DNA of 64,000 bases from Paragonimus skrjabini miyazakii (GCA_014338405.1 JTDE01000225.1:220527-284526), one strand, 5' to 3'. Counted from the stretch's first letter, positions 1 to 11,097 are shown. Notes: a model not told the origin generated them from the letters alone. Numbers and translations are program-made.

Positions 1-620
1 TAGACATGCTGCTCGTCGATATCGGAAGGTTCTTCGAACGAATCAGGACGCCACCAAAGAAAACTTAACGCACCCCGATCACAACCTGGCACTCGCACTT
101 GCAGGAACGTCTCGTCAATGTCAGCGGAGACTGCCACCGGGTATTTGAGAAAACGCACGAGTACTCCTAACAAACTGTTATTCAAATCCGAACCCTGGAG
201 TAGGGGCTTGTTGAGGGACGCACCTCGGTGTTCAGCTGCACCATCAGAGATTACGTTTATCTTACCAGGTTTATTCAGGTTAAGTACAGTATAGGGTGGC
301 CGGTACCATCTCCTTGTTGTAATCGTAGCACTCTTTTTTATGTATCCCTTCCTGATATGCTCCAGTATCAAGACGGAATAGCCAGCGTTTAGCTTTGTGT
401 CTCGAATCAACTTTCACTTCAATGCAGCAAGGCATTTCTCAGCTATCATTTTATTATTGTGCAATACCCGACTACTTTGTCTCCACGGCATGCCCGTTTC
501 ATAGCGACCGCCCTTAAATATTGCACTGCTCTCAGTTGTAGTTAATGCTTGTTTGTCCTCCACAGGAAGCTCCTTGTCCTCCGAAGTGCTTCCGTCAGTG
601 AAACCTAACTCACACGTCCT
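1..620 (-). pseudogene. BEL/Pao pre-RT linker and first RT blocks (runs off left edge)
   Basis: The same frame continues from 620 to the window edge, with one stop (TGA 414-416). The linker part includes 'SAIFKGGRYETGMPWRQSSR', a decayed form of the BEL 'GGHYEVALPWR' region. After the stop come 'LEHIRKGYIKKSATITTRRW', a 'LNLNKPGKINVISDGAA' block and the fingers/palm start 'SADIDETFLQVRVPG', then 'SFLWWRPD'. The RT catalytic YxDD would lie outside the window. No frame shift is needed between linker and RT. Confidence 0.75.
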
Positions 621-857
621 TCAGGTCAAATCATTCAACGAGACCTGACGTGATTCGACGAGGTTTACGCGATGCTCATTCCAGGATATGGCATGACACG
701 GACCTCGGAGACTGCAGCCAAAAATGGTCTCACTTGCATAGGGCTCAATGCCACTTCCCAGTCTCTGTTCCAGTATCCAGTGTGCTTCAGGGACGTCGCA
801 TCCTATTAGAATCCCTACGCAATTTTCAGCTAACCTATCAAACAATAGGTCCTTCAT
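621..857 (-). pseudogene. BEL/Pao protease C-terminal segment
   Basis: A 78-codon segment in the same frame, starting three codons after the TAA at 867-869. It contains 'ILIGCDVPEAHWILEQRLG' and 'ETIFGCSLRGP', the conserved block that follows the active site in BEL-type proteases. It ends at TGA 621-623, after which the frame goes on into the pre-RT linker. Confidence 0.75.
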
Positions 858-866
858 GTGAGCCCA

Positions 867-1997
867 TTAATCTACCTCAGATTGTTGGACGACGTCAGCC
901 TGCGTCCGTTGCAACTGTTTAACAGTATAAACTGAACCAGCCGTGACAGAATGCACCTGATCCAAAGGTTGCAACTCAAGCGACACTTTACTGCATGATG
1001 TTGCGCGAGTTCCGTGTAGAGTACGGAACACCATCTGACAGGACCGTCCCTGCAAACCGATTGCTCTTGCAATAGATTCATCGAGCAACGTAGTATAAGA
1101 CCCGTTATCCAAAAAGGCATACTTTATCACTGACGCCTCTGGGCCAACCAACCTTATCGGGACAAATCCTAGGCACACGCCGTTTCGACTGGATGTCGCA
1201 CAGCACGAGGACGGATTTGCCTCTTCCTTACATGGTTCAGCCTGGTCTCCATGAACCAATGTATGATGGTGTCGACCACAACCCGGTATCCCACACCGTA
1301 TCTGTACCCTACAAGAACTCGCAACATGGTTCGCTTTCAAGCAAACAAAACAGCGTCCTATGTTCTTCAACATTGCCTTGCGTTGCTCCGAGGATTTGCT
1401 GCTAAACCAACTACATTCAAATATGTCATGGTTGCCCTCACAAACCCGGCACTGCAAGTTCAGTCTCTCACAATGTACACCTATTCCAACGTTGCGCCCC
1501 GAGTACTTGACTCCAGAGGGTCCAGAGGACGTTGGGTAACTTGACTTGTTTTCAATGCGAGCGGCCAACTGGCCATACTGACTAGCGCTAACTGCCACAC
1601 GTTTCTCCACAAAATGTAATAAGTCGCCAAAGTTAGGTTCCCTTCCGCACTCAGATATGCTCTCAGCAACTTCTGCCCACCTTTCTTGTAAGTGGTGAGG
1701 TAATCGTTCGACTGTTTTAATGAGATTGGTTGAGCAATTTGATTCTGCTCCGTAATCTAGCTGCGTCAGGATCGCCTGGCAGCCCATCGTCTGACTGGCT
1801 AGTCCACGCAAACCATCAACATCACCAGCGACTAACTTAGGATCCATGAAAACTTCTTTGCTTACCGCTTCCATAATATCATGCCGGCGGCCAAACTGCT
1901 GGTGCAAAATTCTCATTGCTTCTGTAAAACCCACCTCCTTTGGCAAGAGCGTGCAATGATTAATCGCCTCTATCGCCCTGCCACGACAATAATGCAA
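867..1997 (-). pseudogene. BEL/Pao gag core, zinc knuckles and start of protease
   Basis: A 376-codon segment in the same frame as the gag N-terminal piece. Residues 1-160 resemble the gag core, with 'VGFTEAMRILHQQFGRRHDI' near the start. Around residues 185-250 are cysteine/histidine clusters: 'CRVCEGNHDIFEC', then 'CFVCLKANHVASSC', then a Cys/His-rich segment ending in 'HHHTLVHGD'. These are the nucleic-acid-binding knuckles normal for BEL gag. At about residue 290, 'YAFLDNGSYTTLLDES' matches the aspartic protease active-site region, reading D-N-G where D-T/S-G is usual. The segment ends at TAA 867-869, and the same frame then continues leftward. Confidence 0.8.
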
Positions 1998-2003
1998 TAA
2001 TGA

Positions 2004-2480
2004 TTAAAGCTTTGATCCTTCATCAACCAACTTATCTGCTACGTTACCTTCAAAACTTCTGACAAAGGTTAAGTAATTCTTCGGGGAACCGTCCAAACTG
2101 TCAACTTCAATTTTCGGAAGACTGGCTCCAAGAATCAAAGGTCTGGGAGTCCGCTCTAAAGACTCAACAGGATCCAAACTAAAGGGGTTTGTTCTCGAAG
2201 CCCGTTGTTGAACGAAGGGACTGATACTATCCCTTGGTCTTGTGCTAAATCTAGTCTCGACTTTCGGAACGGGTTCGACTTCCACCAGCCTACGTTGCCT
2301 CTTACGGAGCTCGAGCGGTTTACGCCTCAACTCTAGCTCCTCTGCCCTCAACGTCAGCTCCTCTTCAAACAGGTCGTCAGAAACTTCATTGGAAACATTC
2401 AACAGAACATGATTAAGCCGAACGGGAAAAGCAACCGATGAGTTAGACACACTCTCCATCTTCTCCCGTGGGGTAACCAC
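2004..2480 (-). pseudogene. BEL/Pao gag, N-terminal segment
   Basis: This 158-codon segment begins with an ATG and ends at a TAA. It has a strongly charged Glu/Arg/Leu-rich stretch at about residues 40-70 that looks like a coiled coil. It ends with a short block around 'LPKIEVDSLDGSPKNY' typical of the start of the gag core in BEL elements (DUF1759-like). The next segment is in the same frame two codons after the stop, so the TAA is a simple nonsense break in one gag frame. Gag would package element RNA in virus-like particles; this copy could not make the full-length protein. Confidence 0.75.
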
Positions 2481-2491
2481 TGTCCCTATCG

Positions 2492-2791
2492 CTACCCCTG
2501 GGCCGGATCCCTGCTTAGCCTAGGGGCCCCAAACAAACAGCAATCATGCTCGACAACACTCGGTTCAGGTGGAATCATATCATCAGTAAAGCTTTTAGAA
2601 ACACTCAAAACATTTGGCATAGAACCGTTCGTAAAATTTAAAGAATTAAGGTTAATAGAAAAGGGAACGTCACCATAGGTATGATTGTCCAACTGGTTCT
2701 CATCCGAGAGGGGAAAGGGTTCATGTGCAATCGCTGGAGCCTCGAGTGACAGAGAAGTGCTTGATCGTCCGGTGGCATATTGTTGGTTCAC
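2492..2791 (-). pseudogene. ORF upstream of BEL/Pao gag, different frame
   Basis: A 99-codon frame immediately upstream of gag, starting at an ATG and ending 11 nt before the gag ATG, one frame off. It is rich in Ser, Pro and Asp/Glu and has no motif I recognise. It may be a frameshifted N-terminal extension of gag or untranslated leader that happens to be open. The true 5' LTR and primer-binding site should lie to its right, but I could not identify them. Confidence 0.35.
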
Positions 2792-5700
2792 TGAAGCGGA
2801 ATCAGCCTCGACAACGCCATAATTGTCAGGACCGGTGGCAGTTTACACAATATCCGATTTCGTCAATCTCGTGCAATGCCAGAATTCAATGACAGGATAG
2901 CGTTGCTACCCGTCCGCGTTGGAAGGCAAGGTGTCCGGGCCAAATATGTTGAGATAGTCGAGTACTAGTGAATCGTTCGCTAACGATTCAAGTTCACAAC
3001 GAGTGACGCGTAGTATGTTGATCCAAATATGCTTATCTCAATATCCAACGGCAAGGAAGATAATCTATCTTCGAAACGGTTAATGAGGAGGCGCTCGTAG
3101 AAACTGGATTTAATACGGTACTAATTGAATCAATATACATGAAAACTGAATATCTCACCTCGAATGTGAAATATCCTCAGAAATTGAATAAAGACCGTGC
3201 CTGTACAACAAATCGGACAACTAGGCACCGCTCAGTAGTGGAGGACGTTACCACGGAATTGAGTTCACGCAAACCAATGGTAATTGGTTGGGTTGGAGCA
3301 AAATGACTGTTCGCGCATCGAGAAATGATAAGAATTATAGGCTATTCAAGAAAGAATATGGAAGAAGAATGTTTTATTTTGACATTTTAGAGTGCACAAG
3401 GCCCTGACTGAATGAGAGTGAGGGAAACGGTTACAGTAGCCGGTGTGAGAAGGAAAATGGTGAATACTGTTTGTTCTTAAGGAGCTTAAGAAACGATAGG
3501 GCCGCCCTTCAACACTGATCAAGCAAAGCACAGCAATCTCAAAATAATGCAACAGACCTTAACAAAATCAACACCCACCTTTATTTAAGAGAATACCTAG
3601 ATCTATTCACAGTCTTGCTAGATGACGTAACCAAAGCCCCGCAATTTGTACGCTGTACACGCGATGTTGACACGCGCAATACGATCAAAAACTAAAAGTT
3701 CCACTACTGCCAGATAGCCGTTCAACCCTGAATTAGTGTTAGTCCCCAAAAACTTATTATCGAATATGCATCTTGGAATTCTAAAATATCAGTGTACCCA
3801 TACAGCAAGCTTAACTCGGTAAATTATTAATATAGCCATTTTATCTTGCCAATCGTCTAATGGTACACGCATAGTCTTCGATTCACGCAGCCTGCAAAGA
3901 ATTTCGAGTCACTAGGTATTGATGGCGTGGTAGAAGTAAGTGATAGACTATCATAAGTTCGGCTAATGGATGTAGAAGCAAGATCAGGAGGGTAAGACCA
4001 AACCAAGCACCGCTCAGTCTCTATCGCTTAGTGTATTCAGCCATCCTGAAATAAAGCCCGTCTTTCGTGAGAATTTCGAAACTTCGGGTCTCCTAGACAT
4101 ACCGTTCGGTCAATCTCGCGAGTTAGTAGAAATATCTACGAAGAATACGACGACCTTCTTAGATAACCGGTTGCAGTCTTCAATAACAAATTGAAACGAC
4201 GTACTCCCTGGTACTTCCGTTGAATGTTGTCGACATTTCCTGCAACCCAGTCAGAATCCATCCCGATTATGGTGTTATTTTTTCTCCGTTATTCCATAGG
4301 TTAGGAGGTATAAACACTGTTTCATTGTCCAGAATACCCCTTTACACGTATTTTGATGCACACATCTCACGCTCTATGGAGTATTCATGATCTTGTTACA
4401 TTGAACCTTTTAAGAACGGCATACCGTTCGTTGCAATAACTTTGAAAATATGTTTCAAGACAGTTGTGAACTCTCACCGTCACATTTTTCACGTAGTGAC
4501 TGTTTTTATGAGACCCTCTTTATTGTATTCATATCTATTGCATTGTTACCTGCCTGATGATCTAACACAAAAAACAGTATGCGCTAAAATTAGTAGCCGC
4601 TCTATTCTATCGACTTAAGGTATACACAACGTACAAGTATGCACTGACACTAGTGCCTACTCCGTTCAACAGACTTGAACTATGAAAATCGTCAAAGTAT
4701 GCAATATGCAGCATGTATCCACACTATTGGCTGCTCCATCCTAACGAATTTTTGATAGAAAACTTGGAGAATAATCACATGCGAGAAGTGATGAGAAGCT
4801 TTTATTCGAAGCCTTTGGGGTGCACAGTAAACATGAGCTTCAATCCTGTTGAATGTCATGTTGACAGGAATATTTTCTGCACCGCGATAGATAACCGGCG
4901 TTCTAACTATCAAGAAGCAACTGGCTGAAAAACATACCTTCCAGGGATCGGCAGGCAGCTTAGGTGAATCTGTTTCCGCAGTGCCTTGTAGGAACGTTAC
5001 GTGACTTCAGTTGAGTTGGAAACAATGGAGTGGAGTATATCTTTTGGGGGTTATTAATGGTAGAGTATGACATACCGTTCATTTTTACACCATACCATAT
5101 GCACCAAAGATAGAGCCATATGATAACATTATTTGCAATTACTTTTAGGAACAAAAATTTCGTTGACTAATATTCATCTGAAATCCTGCAAAAAGGGAGA
5201 GAGACAAGAAAGCCGAAAATGTTGTCATGCACGTTTCACTGTCAATTATGTTAGTATCCTCGTTGAAATACAATGTCAACATCGCATGGTCGTATACTTC
5301 CATTTCGACGATATAATCAAAACGCAGTAAAATTTAGCATCTTCAGGTTGGAGGATCATTTGTTCCATCTCGGAAATTGCAACTAACTTATTTGTGAGAC
5401 TTAAAAAGTGAGTTAACGTCAACAAAGGGATGTGCTCGCGAAAATCGTGAAATATATATCATCACCGAACTAGTTTTTCCGTCACTTATTCGGTGTATTC
5501 TAGTTTCCTCATCAACACTGTTTGCTTAAAAGTGATGAACTGTAGGTACTTTGCTTACAGTTTCGATTTTAACATTTGGAAACGTATTATGTCACCCAGA
5601 TTCGCGCAAACACGACCAGTTTTTCCTTTGGAACGACCTCCATGATCAATAGCTGCAAAAGCTATAATTGCCGAGGCTTTCTTTCGTGAGGTCATGATTT

Positions 5701-6090
5701 TCACAAACAACCGAAAAATGTATTAGTCCCGTTAACTGGGTGTAATGGTGAATCCAACCAAATCCTTGTGGAAAACATATTGGCCAATAAAAGTTTGATG
5801 ATGAAAACACCCTGTGATGACTTCCGTTCAATGTTTGTATACTTTTACGTAGTTTTTCAACCGTAATGCTTCGTAAGTAGCTCCAGTAAAATCTTTAAAC
5901 TTGTGAATAACGGCAAAAGGATGACCTGGAAAATTTAGCTACAAATGGAGTTCGAAGTAACATTAGTGTACTTACAGCACTGGTTCGAAAAACTTGACAC
6001 AATACCGGGGTCATTGCTGAACTGTAGGATATAATACCGTAGGCGTCGGCTTTGCGAGATATATAAATAAAACACTACAGTGTAATGAGG
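2792..6090. other. Non-coding stretch; probable BEL leader/LTR remains at its left end
   Basis: No frame longer than about 75 codons here looks like a protein, and I see no splice-bounded exon. The part next to the BEL element (about 2800-3300) may hold the leader and LTR but shows no clear TG..CA ends or second copy. Otherwise AT-rich single-copy-looking sequence. Confidence 0.4.
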
Positions 6091-6099
6091 AGAAGCTAT

Positions 6100-6330
6100 C
6101 GTACTATTCACAACACTGCTATTCAGTAGTGACCAGAACCTATATTTTGACATTGAAGCTGTCGCAAGAAAAATACAGGAAACATCGGCATTCAGCATCG
6201 CATGAAATGGATCTTGATACGTGAAGGAACGTGAAGAAAGTGCGCATTGGCGTTTCTGGCAACCGTAACGGTTTGGGCTTAGTACCGTGCTCAGATGAGT
6301 GCTTTTGTTTGTCGTGTTTAAACCATGCAT
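6100..6330 (-). repeat. Dispersed repeat X, copy 1
   Basis: Read on the - strand, this block matches 50340-50572 (+) over about 230 bp. Shared landmarks are an 'acaaacaaaaRcactcatctg' stretch, a 'gttacggttgcca' stretch, a 'tttcttgtatttttc'-like stretch and a 'ctactgaatagYagtg' end. No coding motif, terminal repeat or tail was recognised, so the class is unknown. It lies just left of the decayed family A element, in the opposite orientation. Confidence 0.6.
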
Positions 6331-7983
6331 GCTTCATGTTTTCCCGAAAAAATAACCCTTGCGTCATTCGCGTTCTTGACTCGCAACAATAGTTTGCTCT
6401 GTATTTACACGGCGAAGTATATCACCATCGGTTCGCCAGACTTTCAGTTAACCAATGTATGTTTCGCTCACTCCTGCGATCGGTTTTGTCGTCATGTTGG
6501 CCCAGGTAGAGCCACCGTGTTAAACAGTGTATCGTACGATGAGTTTCCCATGTCATTGTCTATGTGTATGCAACATTTGTTTCGCAGACGAGGACAGCAG
6601 CATTTCATTCGAATCATGTTCATGCACCTACCACTAAGTCAGTTTATGATGGATATACTCTTCAGCGTTTATAACCCAATCATACGTCACACCGATGACG
6701 CAAATTACCAGTTCTATGACCAACTGTCTTCTGCAAACCGCCTGTCGCCAGTGGCTGTCTGTTCTGAGCGGCTTCAACTCCTGAGTTTGGCGCGATCCAA
6801 CAGTTTGACGAGGAATCCTCGGACCCCACAGCGCCAGTGCAGTCAGAAAGGAGGGTGATCATCTGCCCGACTCGTGTGTCACTCACGAGTTGGCCACCAC
6901 AGAGAACCGATATTAGCCGGGTGCCAGCGATATCGTTAAGCAAACTCACTGTTCGCTTGATTACTCTATCTTGCGACAGCACGGATCATAGTTTTGTCAA
7001 TACCGGATTGCTTATTCATGCTGGAAAGTCTGTCTACTTTAGGTTCTCCGGACAACGATAAAAACTGGAAGTAAAGTGATTGTGGAACTCGAAAGTGAGA
7101 ACTACTTTCAAAAATACTGTTGCTGTCCTCCATAAACGATGCTCCTGTAACGACTACACATGAAGGTATATGGCAAAATCTCAGGATAAAGATCGTGGTA
7201 ACAGCCGTTGAGTTACTGAGTATTCATCGCCGGAAATGATCACACTGGTTCGAAGGAAACAAGGCTACTAGCTCCAACTTGATAGAGAGAAAAATGCAAC
7301 GCTCTTTGTTTCCTCAACGGACCCGGACAACGCTGACAAAACAGACACATTCCTGGGCGTTCGCCGACAACTCGCCGAATGGCTTCGGAGAACCAAGAAA
7401 GACGGATGAAAGAAGCAAAGTGAACCGATGTCAGGGTACACCGCTTGACAACAACAAAAACTGTACTTCGATAGGCTGAAAACGTTTTATGACCCATCTA
7501 TCCAGTTTTCTGAAGAATCGAATTTTCCCGTACGCAACCGGAGGATATCATGGCAGTCTGGTGCAAACACTGGCAGCATACTAAACCAGCAAGCTACCAC
7601 TGACTGGGAGACTGTGGACAGTTTGTTCCAACAAGATGCCAAAGCTTTACTTGCCTACACTCCGGATTTGACAGAGGTGCAGACCGCCACCGCATGACTG
7701 CGAAACAGAAGGGCCGTTGGTGAAGATGGATTTCCCAGGAAACTTCTGAAGAATGACGGCCTAGTTTTGCTAAGTGCATTACTCTGGTTGAATTGATCCA
7801 TCTGAGAGTAGAAAGCAGTATCTCAAGAGTTCAGATATACAGTTATCGTGTCCCTTTCAACACCGAGGGTAGCAAGCAATGAATAATCCGTCTTTGGGAC
7901 ATTAGCCTGCTAAAATGCGCTGGAAACCTACTGGCACGCATTTAACCGAACCGATTCACTGCTGGAGTTTTGGAAACCACCCA

Positions 7984-9490
7984 GGTAACACGACCGACCA
8001 TCGAGTGACTAACGACAGACTATCGGGTGATAATCGACCGACCTACAAGTGACTATCGAGTGCGGTAATTATGCATCCATTAGTCACTCGATAGTTGGTC
8101 AAGGGGAAAATTTTTCGTGGCCCTTATTACGTTACGAACGCCTGTCGGTTTACATACTAAAGGCCCTAATTAACGGGCACGTCTTATTTTCAAGCTAATT
8201 CCCAACGAAATCACGCCTTCGCGCAGCGGTATGGAAATATCGGTAAAATTTTAAAACACACGGTTTCGAGAAATAGACATGTAATGGAAGAACACGAAAT
8301 GTACACCAGTTTTAAAAAATCAGGCAATTTCCAGTAACTGCTATTTCTGCCCTCTCTTCGGTAACTTCGTTTATTACATTCTGTATCCATCGACGGGCAT
8401 ATTGACAACCGCTTGACATTCCGAATCCAACTGAAAGTGGAATATCACAGTTAATATTAGAAGTACGACAATGTGCCACTTGGACAAAATCAACGAGAAT
8501 ATCCTACTGTTCAAATAAATGGAACACTTATGAGTATACGTGAACTAGGTGACCATCAAGATGCAAGACGAACCTGCAAAATTTTCAGCCGTTTATATAA
8601 GTTCTCAAAATCGAACTGAAAATGGAATATCTTAGTTAATATTGCAGGATCGTGCGAACCGAAGACAACCGGTTGAGAATAGTACGGCGAGTAGACAAAG
8701 AGTATAGTGTTGACTTGCGAGATCAACGTGAGAATAAACGGATACAAATACGAAGCGATAACGGAGCGGAGTGACAAGCGTGCACACAGCGGGGTCATAC
8801 GTTCGAGTGCGCGGGGTAGCTGTCGGCATCTCTACTCGTTCAAACAAATGTTTAAGTATTTACAAAAGTAGGAAACAAAAAGAGTACAAATGGCTCTCGT
8901 AGCTCTAACATAATTAAAAATAACGAATTGGGTAGCTACAATATTGGAACTAGGACAACATGCCACTTCAGTAAAATCAACGAAAATGGTACGCTGATCA
9001 CTCTAATCAAACGGCCATTGGAGTGCAGGCGACACTATCGACATATCGCAGTCCGTTTATACGTGGACTAATATTAGACAGCGGTGGGAGCTTACGGGCG
9101 TCGCGCAACATTTGTGTAAAACATCTTCAGGGTAAATAACTAAAGTGATCGCCCAATTACTCAGCCACTTACTCTGACCATACAACCGTTAATAGAACGA
9201 AAACTCACCGTCTGCAACTTTCCACACAATACACACGCACATCCTACATTACAAATGGCCGACCAGTTTGAAGCCACCCTCACGAACTAATGGTCACATG
9301 GTGTGACTAAACAAAAATAAGCCGATGGCAACTGAGTTTTGAACATGCAATCCACGTCTTTCCCATTTGTCTCGATCGTAAGGTCACAAACAATGAAGTC
9401 GAAATTGCTTTATCCATGAAATTTCTGAGTGACTAACGCAAAACACTCAATAGTCACTCAATAAACAGTCGACCGATTAAGTGTGCTACT
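7984..9490. mobile_element. Unknown insertion inside the family A relic; candidate non-autonomous DNA element
   Basis: The family A alignment stops at about 7980 and resumes at about 9495, so about 1.5 kb has been inserted. Both borders carry clustered copies of a short motif in opposite orientations: 'atcgagtgactaacg', 'gtgactatcgagtgcg' and 'ttagtcactcgatag' at 7995-8095, and 'gagtgactaacg' and 'caatagtcactcaataaac' at 9428-9470, with 'cgaccg' near both ends. The inside holds imperfect internal repeats (see 8420-9020) and no transposase-like frame. Subterminal repeats and a lack of coding capacity suggest a MITE-like element, but I could not define exact ends or a target-site duplication. 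Confidence 0.5.
8420..9020. repeat. Imperfect internal direct repeats in the 1.5 kb insertion
   Basis: A segment at about 8420-8520 ('aactgaaagtggaatatcac', then 'gtgccacttggacaaaatca') recurs in part at 8610-8650 ('aactgaaaatggaatatctt'), and its second half recurs at 8945-9000 ('atgccacttcagtaaaatca'). The copies are diverged and spaced unevenly. Confidence 0.5.
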
Positions 9491-10230
9491 AGGGCAATGT
9501 TGGCGAACATCAGCGAGGACTTCCGGCAGTGTAATCGACATGATGTTCGCCCAAGACAGAACCAAAATAATTTACGTTATGGCAACCAGATGCTGTGTGC
9601 CTTCTTTACTAATTTTACTAAGACGTTTGACTCCGTGCGCGGAGCGTAAGTTTGAATAGTCAGTTAGGTAAACTGCGTAGATATGAAGACAAATGCACAG
9701 TGGCGTAGATCGATCCCCAAATACTTGACGGTATCACCGGTTCGAAGCAGAACTGCGTCCCAGCCCAAACATTTCCATTCAGGACTCCGAGAACGGCGCA
9801 AGTGATAACTACCGCACGGGTGACTTCTTGTTTAGTGTTTGACGTTTCAGTGTTTCATGTCGATTACTGCCTTTTGTTGATAGTACACTGTATACACACG
9901 ACAAGAATGGACTTCAAGAATTAGGCATGGCCTTTGCGACTACGATACCCTGGGGTGGTTTAGGCATCAACACAGTTAAGAAATTTTCATTCGTTCGGCC
10001 TTCTTCGGATGCATGTGTTGTACCTACACCTGGAGTCCGCATTAGTGGACGGATTGCGAGCACCCCCACAGGCTTCTTCTGTGTAGGTATCAGTTAGTCA
10101 ACAGACGCGCTCATGAATCACGGGTTGCCAGCCCGTGTGGTACAAGCTAACGCCGCTTTTGGAAATCTTGAAAAACGTGTCTGAAAGAACCATGGCGGCA
10201 AGACGAACATTCATTTTGGTGGAATTCTTG

Positions 10231-10576
10231 AAAGGATTTACATGTTCACCGCGCGCACAACACAGTGGAATGACGAAATTCGGCCTAAAAGTACCTGATT
10301 TTCTGGATGTCATATGTCACATTCTGCCCAACATTGCAGATGTGATAAAAGTAACTGTTGTGCCTGTAGATGCACCACGACTCGAAGTAAAATATCACTA
10401 GGATTCAAAAATTCGAAACAACTGACGTATGCTCTCCACCAACCAACTGGACCACAAATTGGCATTCAACGAACTGTAATAAATATTCACTACGATTTAT
10501 GTTCAAGGTTACTTTGAGGTCTTTCACGGTATCTTATTTCGTTGCAAAAATCCGCGTTGTATGGAATGCGTTAAAA
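10231..10576. promoter_or_regulatory. Presumed 5' flank/leader of the CCDC162-like gene
   Basis: This 350-bp stretch lies between the end of the decayed retroelement and the chosen start codon. The coding frame is open upstream of the start back to 10499, so an earlier exon or an upstream start in frame cannot be excluded. No TATA box or initiator stands out. The role is inferred only from position. Confidence 0.25.
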
Positions 10577-10698
10577 ATGGATGAAGATGAAGATGTTCTG
10601 AAAACACAGGAGGATGGCTTGCGCTCCGATATAATTGAACTGAAATCACAAATTGAGGAAAATGAACTAATTCATGGGATTCCATCAAAAGGAATGAG
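10577..10698 (+). CDS. CCDC162: CCDC162-like gene, exon 1 (first coding exon)
   Basis: Forty codons plus two bases, from the ATG at 10577 to a donor at 10699 (gtattt). The start was chosen because the acidic 'MDEDEDVLKTQEDG' and the following heptad-like 'SDIIELKSQIEENELIHGIP' agree with where relatives begin. An upstream in-frame start at 10499 would add 26 residues that look unlike the family. The last two bases (AG) complete a Ser codon with exon 2. The exon encodes the start of the N-terminal coiled coil of the DUF4549 region. Confidence 0.8.
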
Positions 10699-10755
10699 GT
10701 ATTTTCTTTTATTTATAGCCTTAGTTCATTAATAAACGAATAATAATAATTTTAG

Positions 10756-10939
10756 TTCCGTTTACATTCCTAAGGATCCAGACTACTTCCGTAGAGAGCG
10801 CAAGCTTATCCTGCAGCGAACTCTTCAAGTTTTAGAGCCACGACCGATTACACTGCAAGCAGATCTCATGATGTTAGAATTAGATACTTGTGACAAACGT
10901 GAGTATAACGAGAAAACTTTGCCACTGCTGCTTCATCAG
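10756..10939 (+). CDS. CCDC162: CCDC162-like gene, exon 2
   Basis: Starts after 'ttttag' at 10755 and ends before 'gtattt'; phase 2 in, phase 0 out. It encodes 'SVYIPKDPDYFRRERKLILQ' and continues to 'NEKTLPLLLHQ'. The KD-xx-YFRRER stretch is the most recognisable block of the DUF4549 region. The intron before it is 57 bp and the one after only 33 bp. Confidence 0.85.
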
Positions 10940-10972
10940 GTATTTCTTATTTTATGTTTTGCCACGGTTCAG

Positions 10973-11097
10973 TACTTTTTGGACAGAATCCATCAAATGG
11001 TGCTTCTAAAGCACGCTCATTTGTTACGTTGGAAGCGTTTTTGCTCTACGACCGCAGCAATTGAAACTATTCACTGTGATTATCTTGCACGACTTGA
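10973..11097 (+). CDS. CCDC162: CCDC162-like gene, exon 3
   Basis: Follows a 33-bp intron (10940-10972, ending in cacggttcag) and ends before 'gtaaga'; phase 0 in, two bases over. It encodes a helical segment 'RIHQMVLLKHAHLLRWKRFC' and 'TIHCDYLARLE'. The W-K-R-F-C stretch is a family landmark. The frame reads through the upstream 33-bp intron without a stop, but the family pattern supports removing it. Confidence 0.85.

Larger units (their letters stand above)
1..2480 (-). mobile_element. BEL/Pao LTR retrotransposon fragment (gag-protease-RT start), stop-interrupted
   Basis: A single reading frame runs leftward from 2480 to the window edge, broken only by in-frame stops at 2004-2006, 867-869, 621-623 and 414-416, with no frameshift that I can find. 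In order it shows a charged gag N-terminus, a gag core, two cysteine/histidine knuckle stretches, an aspartic-protease-like segment, the BEL-type linker between protease and RT, and the first RT blocks. The linker has a 'VEDKQAL' stretch followed by 'MIAEKCLAALK'; the RT start has 'NLNKPGKINVISDGAAEHRG' and 'VSADIDETFLQVRVPG'. This order and wording fit BEL/Pao and not Ty3/gypsy. The rest of RT, RNase H and integrase would lie to the left of the window. I cannot place the LTRs with confidence. The element lies upstream of the CCDC162-like gene, on the opposite strand. Confidence 0.85.
6540..10230 (+). mobile_element. Decayed RTE-like non-LTR retrotransposon (family A), split by an insertion
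   Basis: Successive blocks in different frames match the better-preserved family A copy at 29-34 kb, in the same order. The endonuclease part is at about 6590-7060 ('FSVYNPIIRHTDDANYQFYD', 'CVTHELATT'-like). The linker is at 7120-7700 ('TFYDPSIQFSEESNFPVRNR', 'ATTDWETVDS'). The RT start is at 7700-7980. RT fingers/palm resume at about 9495-9800 ('MLCAFFTNFTKTFDSVRG'), and a C-terminal block lies at 10090-10220 ('LPARVVQANAAFGNLEKRV'). Many frameshifts and stops show it is old and dead. The RT part is interrupted between about 7984 and 9490 by unrelated DNA. Its right end stops about 350 bp before the first coding exon of the CCDC162-like gene. Confidence 0.75.

Noticed and set aside
6325..6858. 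177-codon frame
   Set aside because: Only its second half makes sense, as a decayed endonuclease of family A; the first half is chance sequence next to repeat X.
10135..10401. 88-codon frame before the host gene
   Set aside because: It starts inside the family A relic in a wrong frame and shows no recognised motif or splice link to exon 1.
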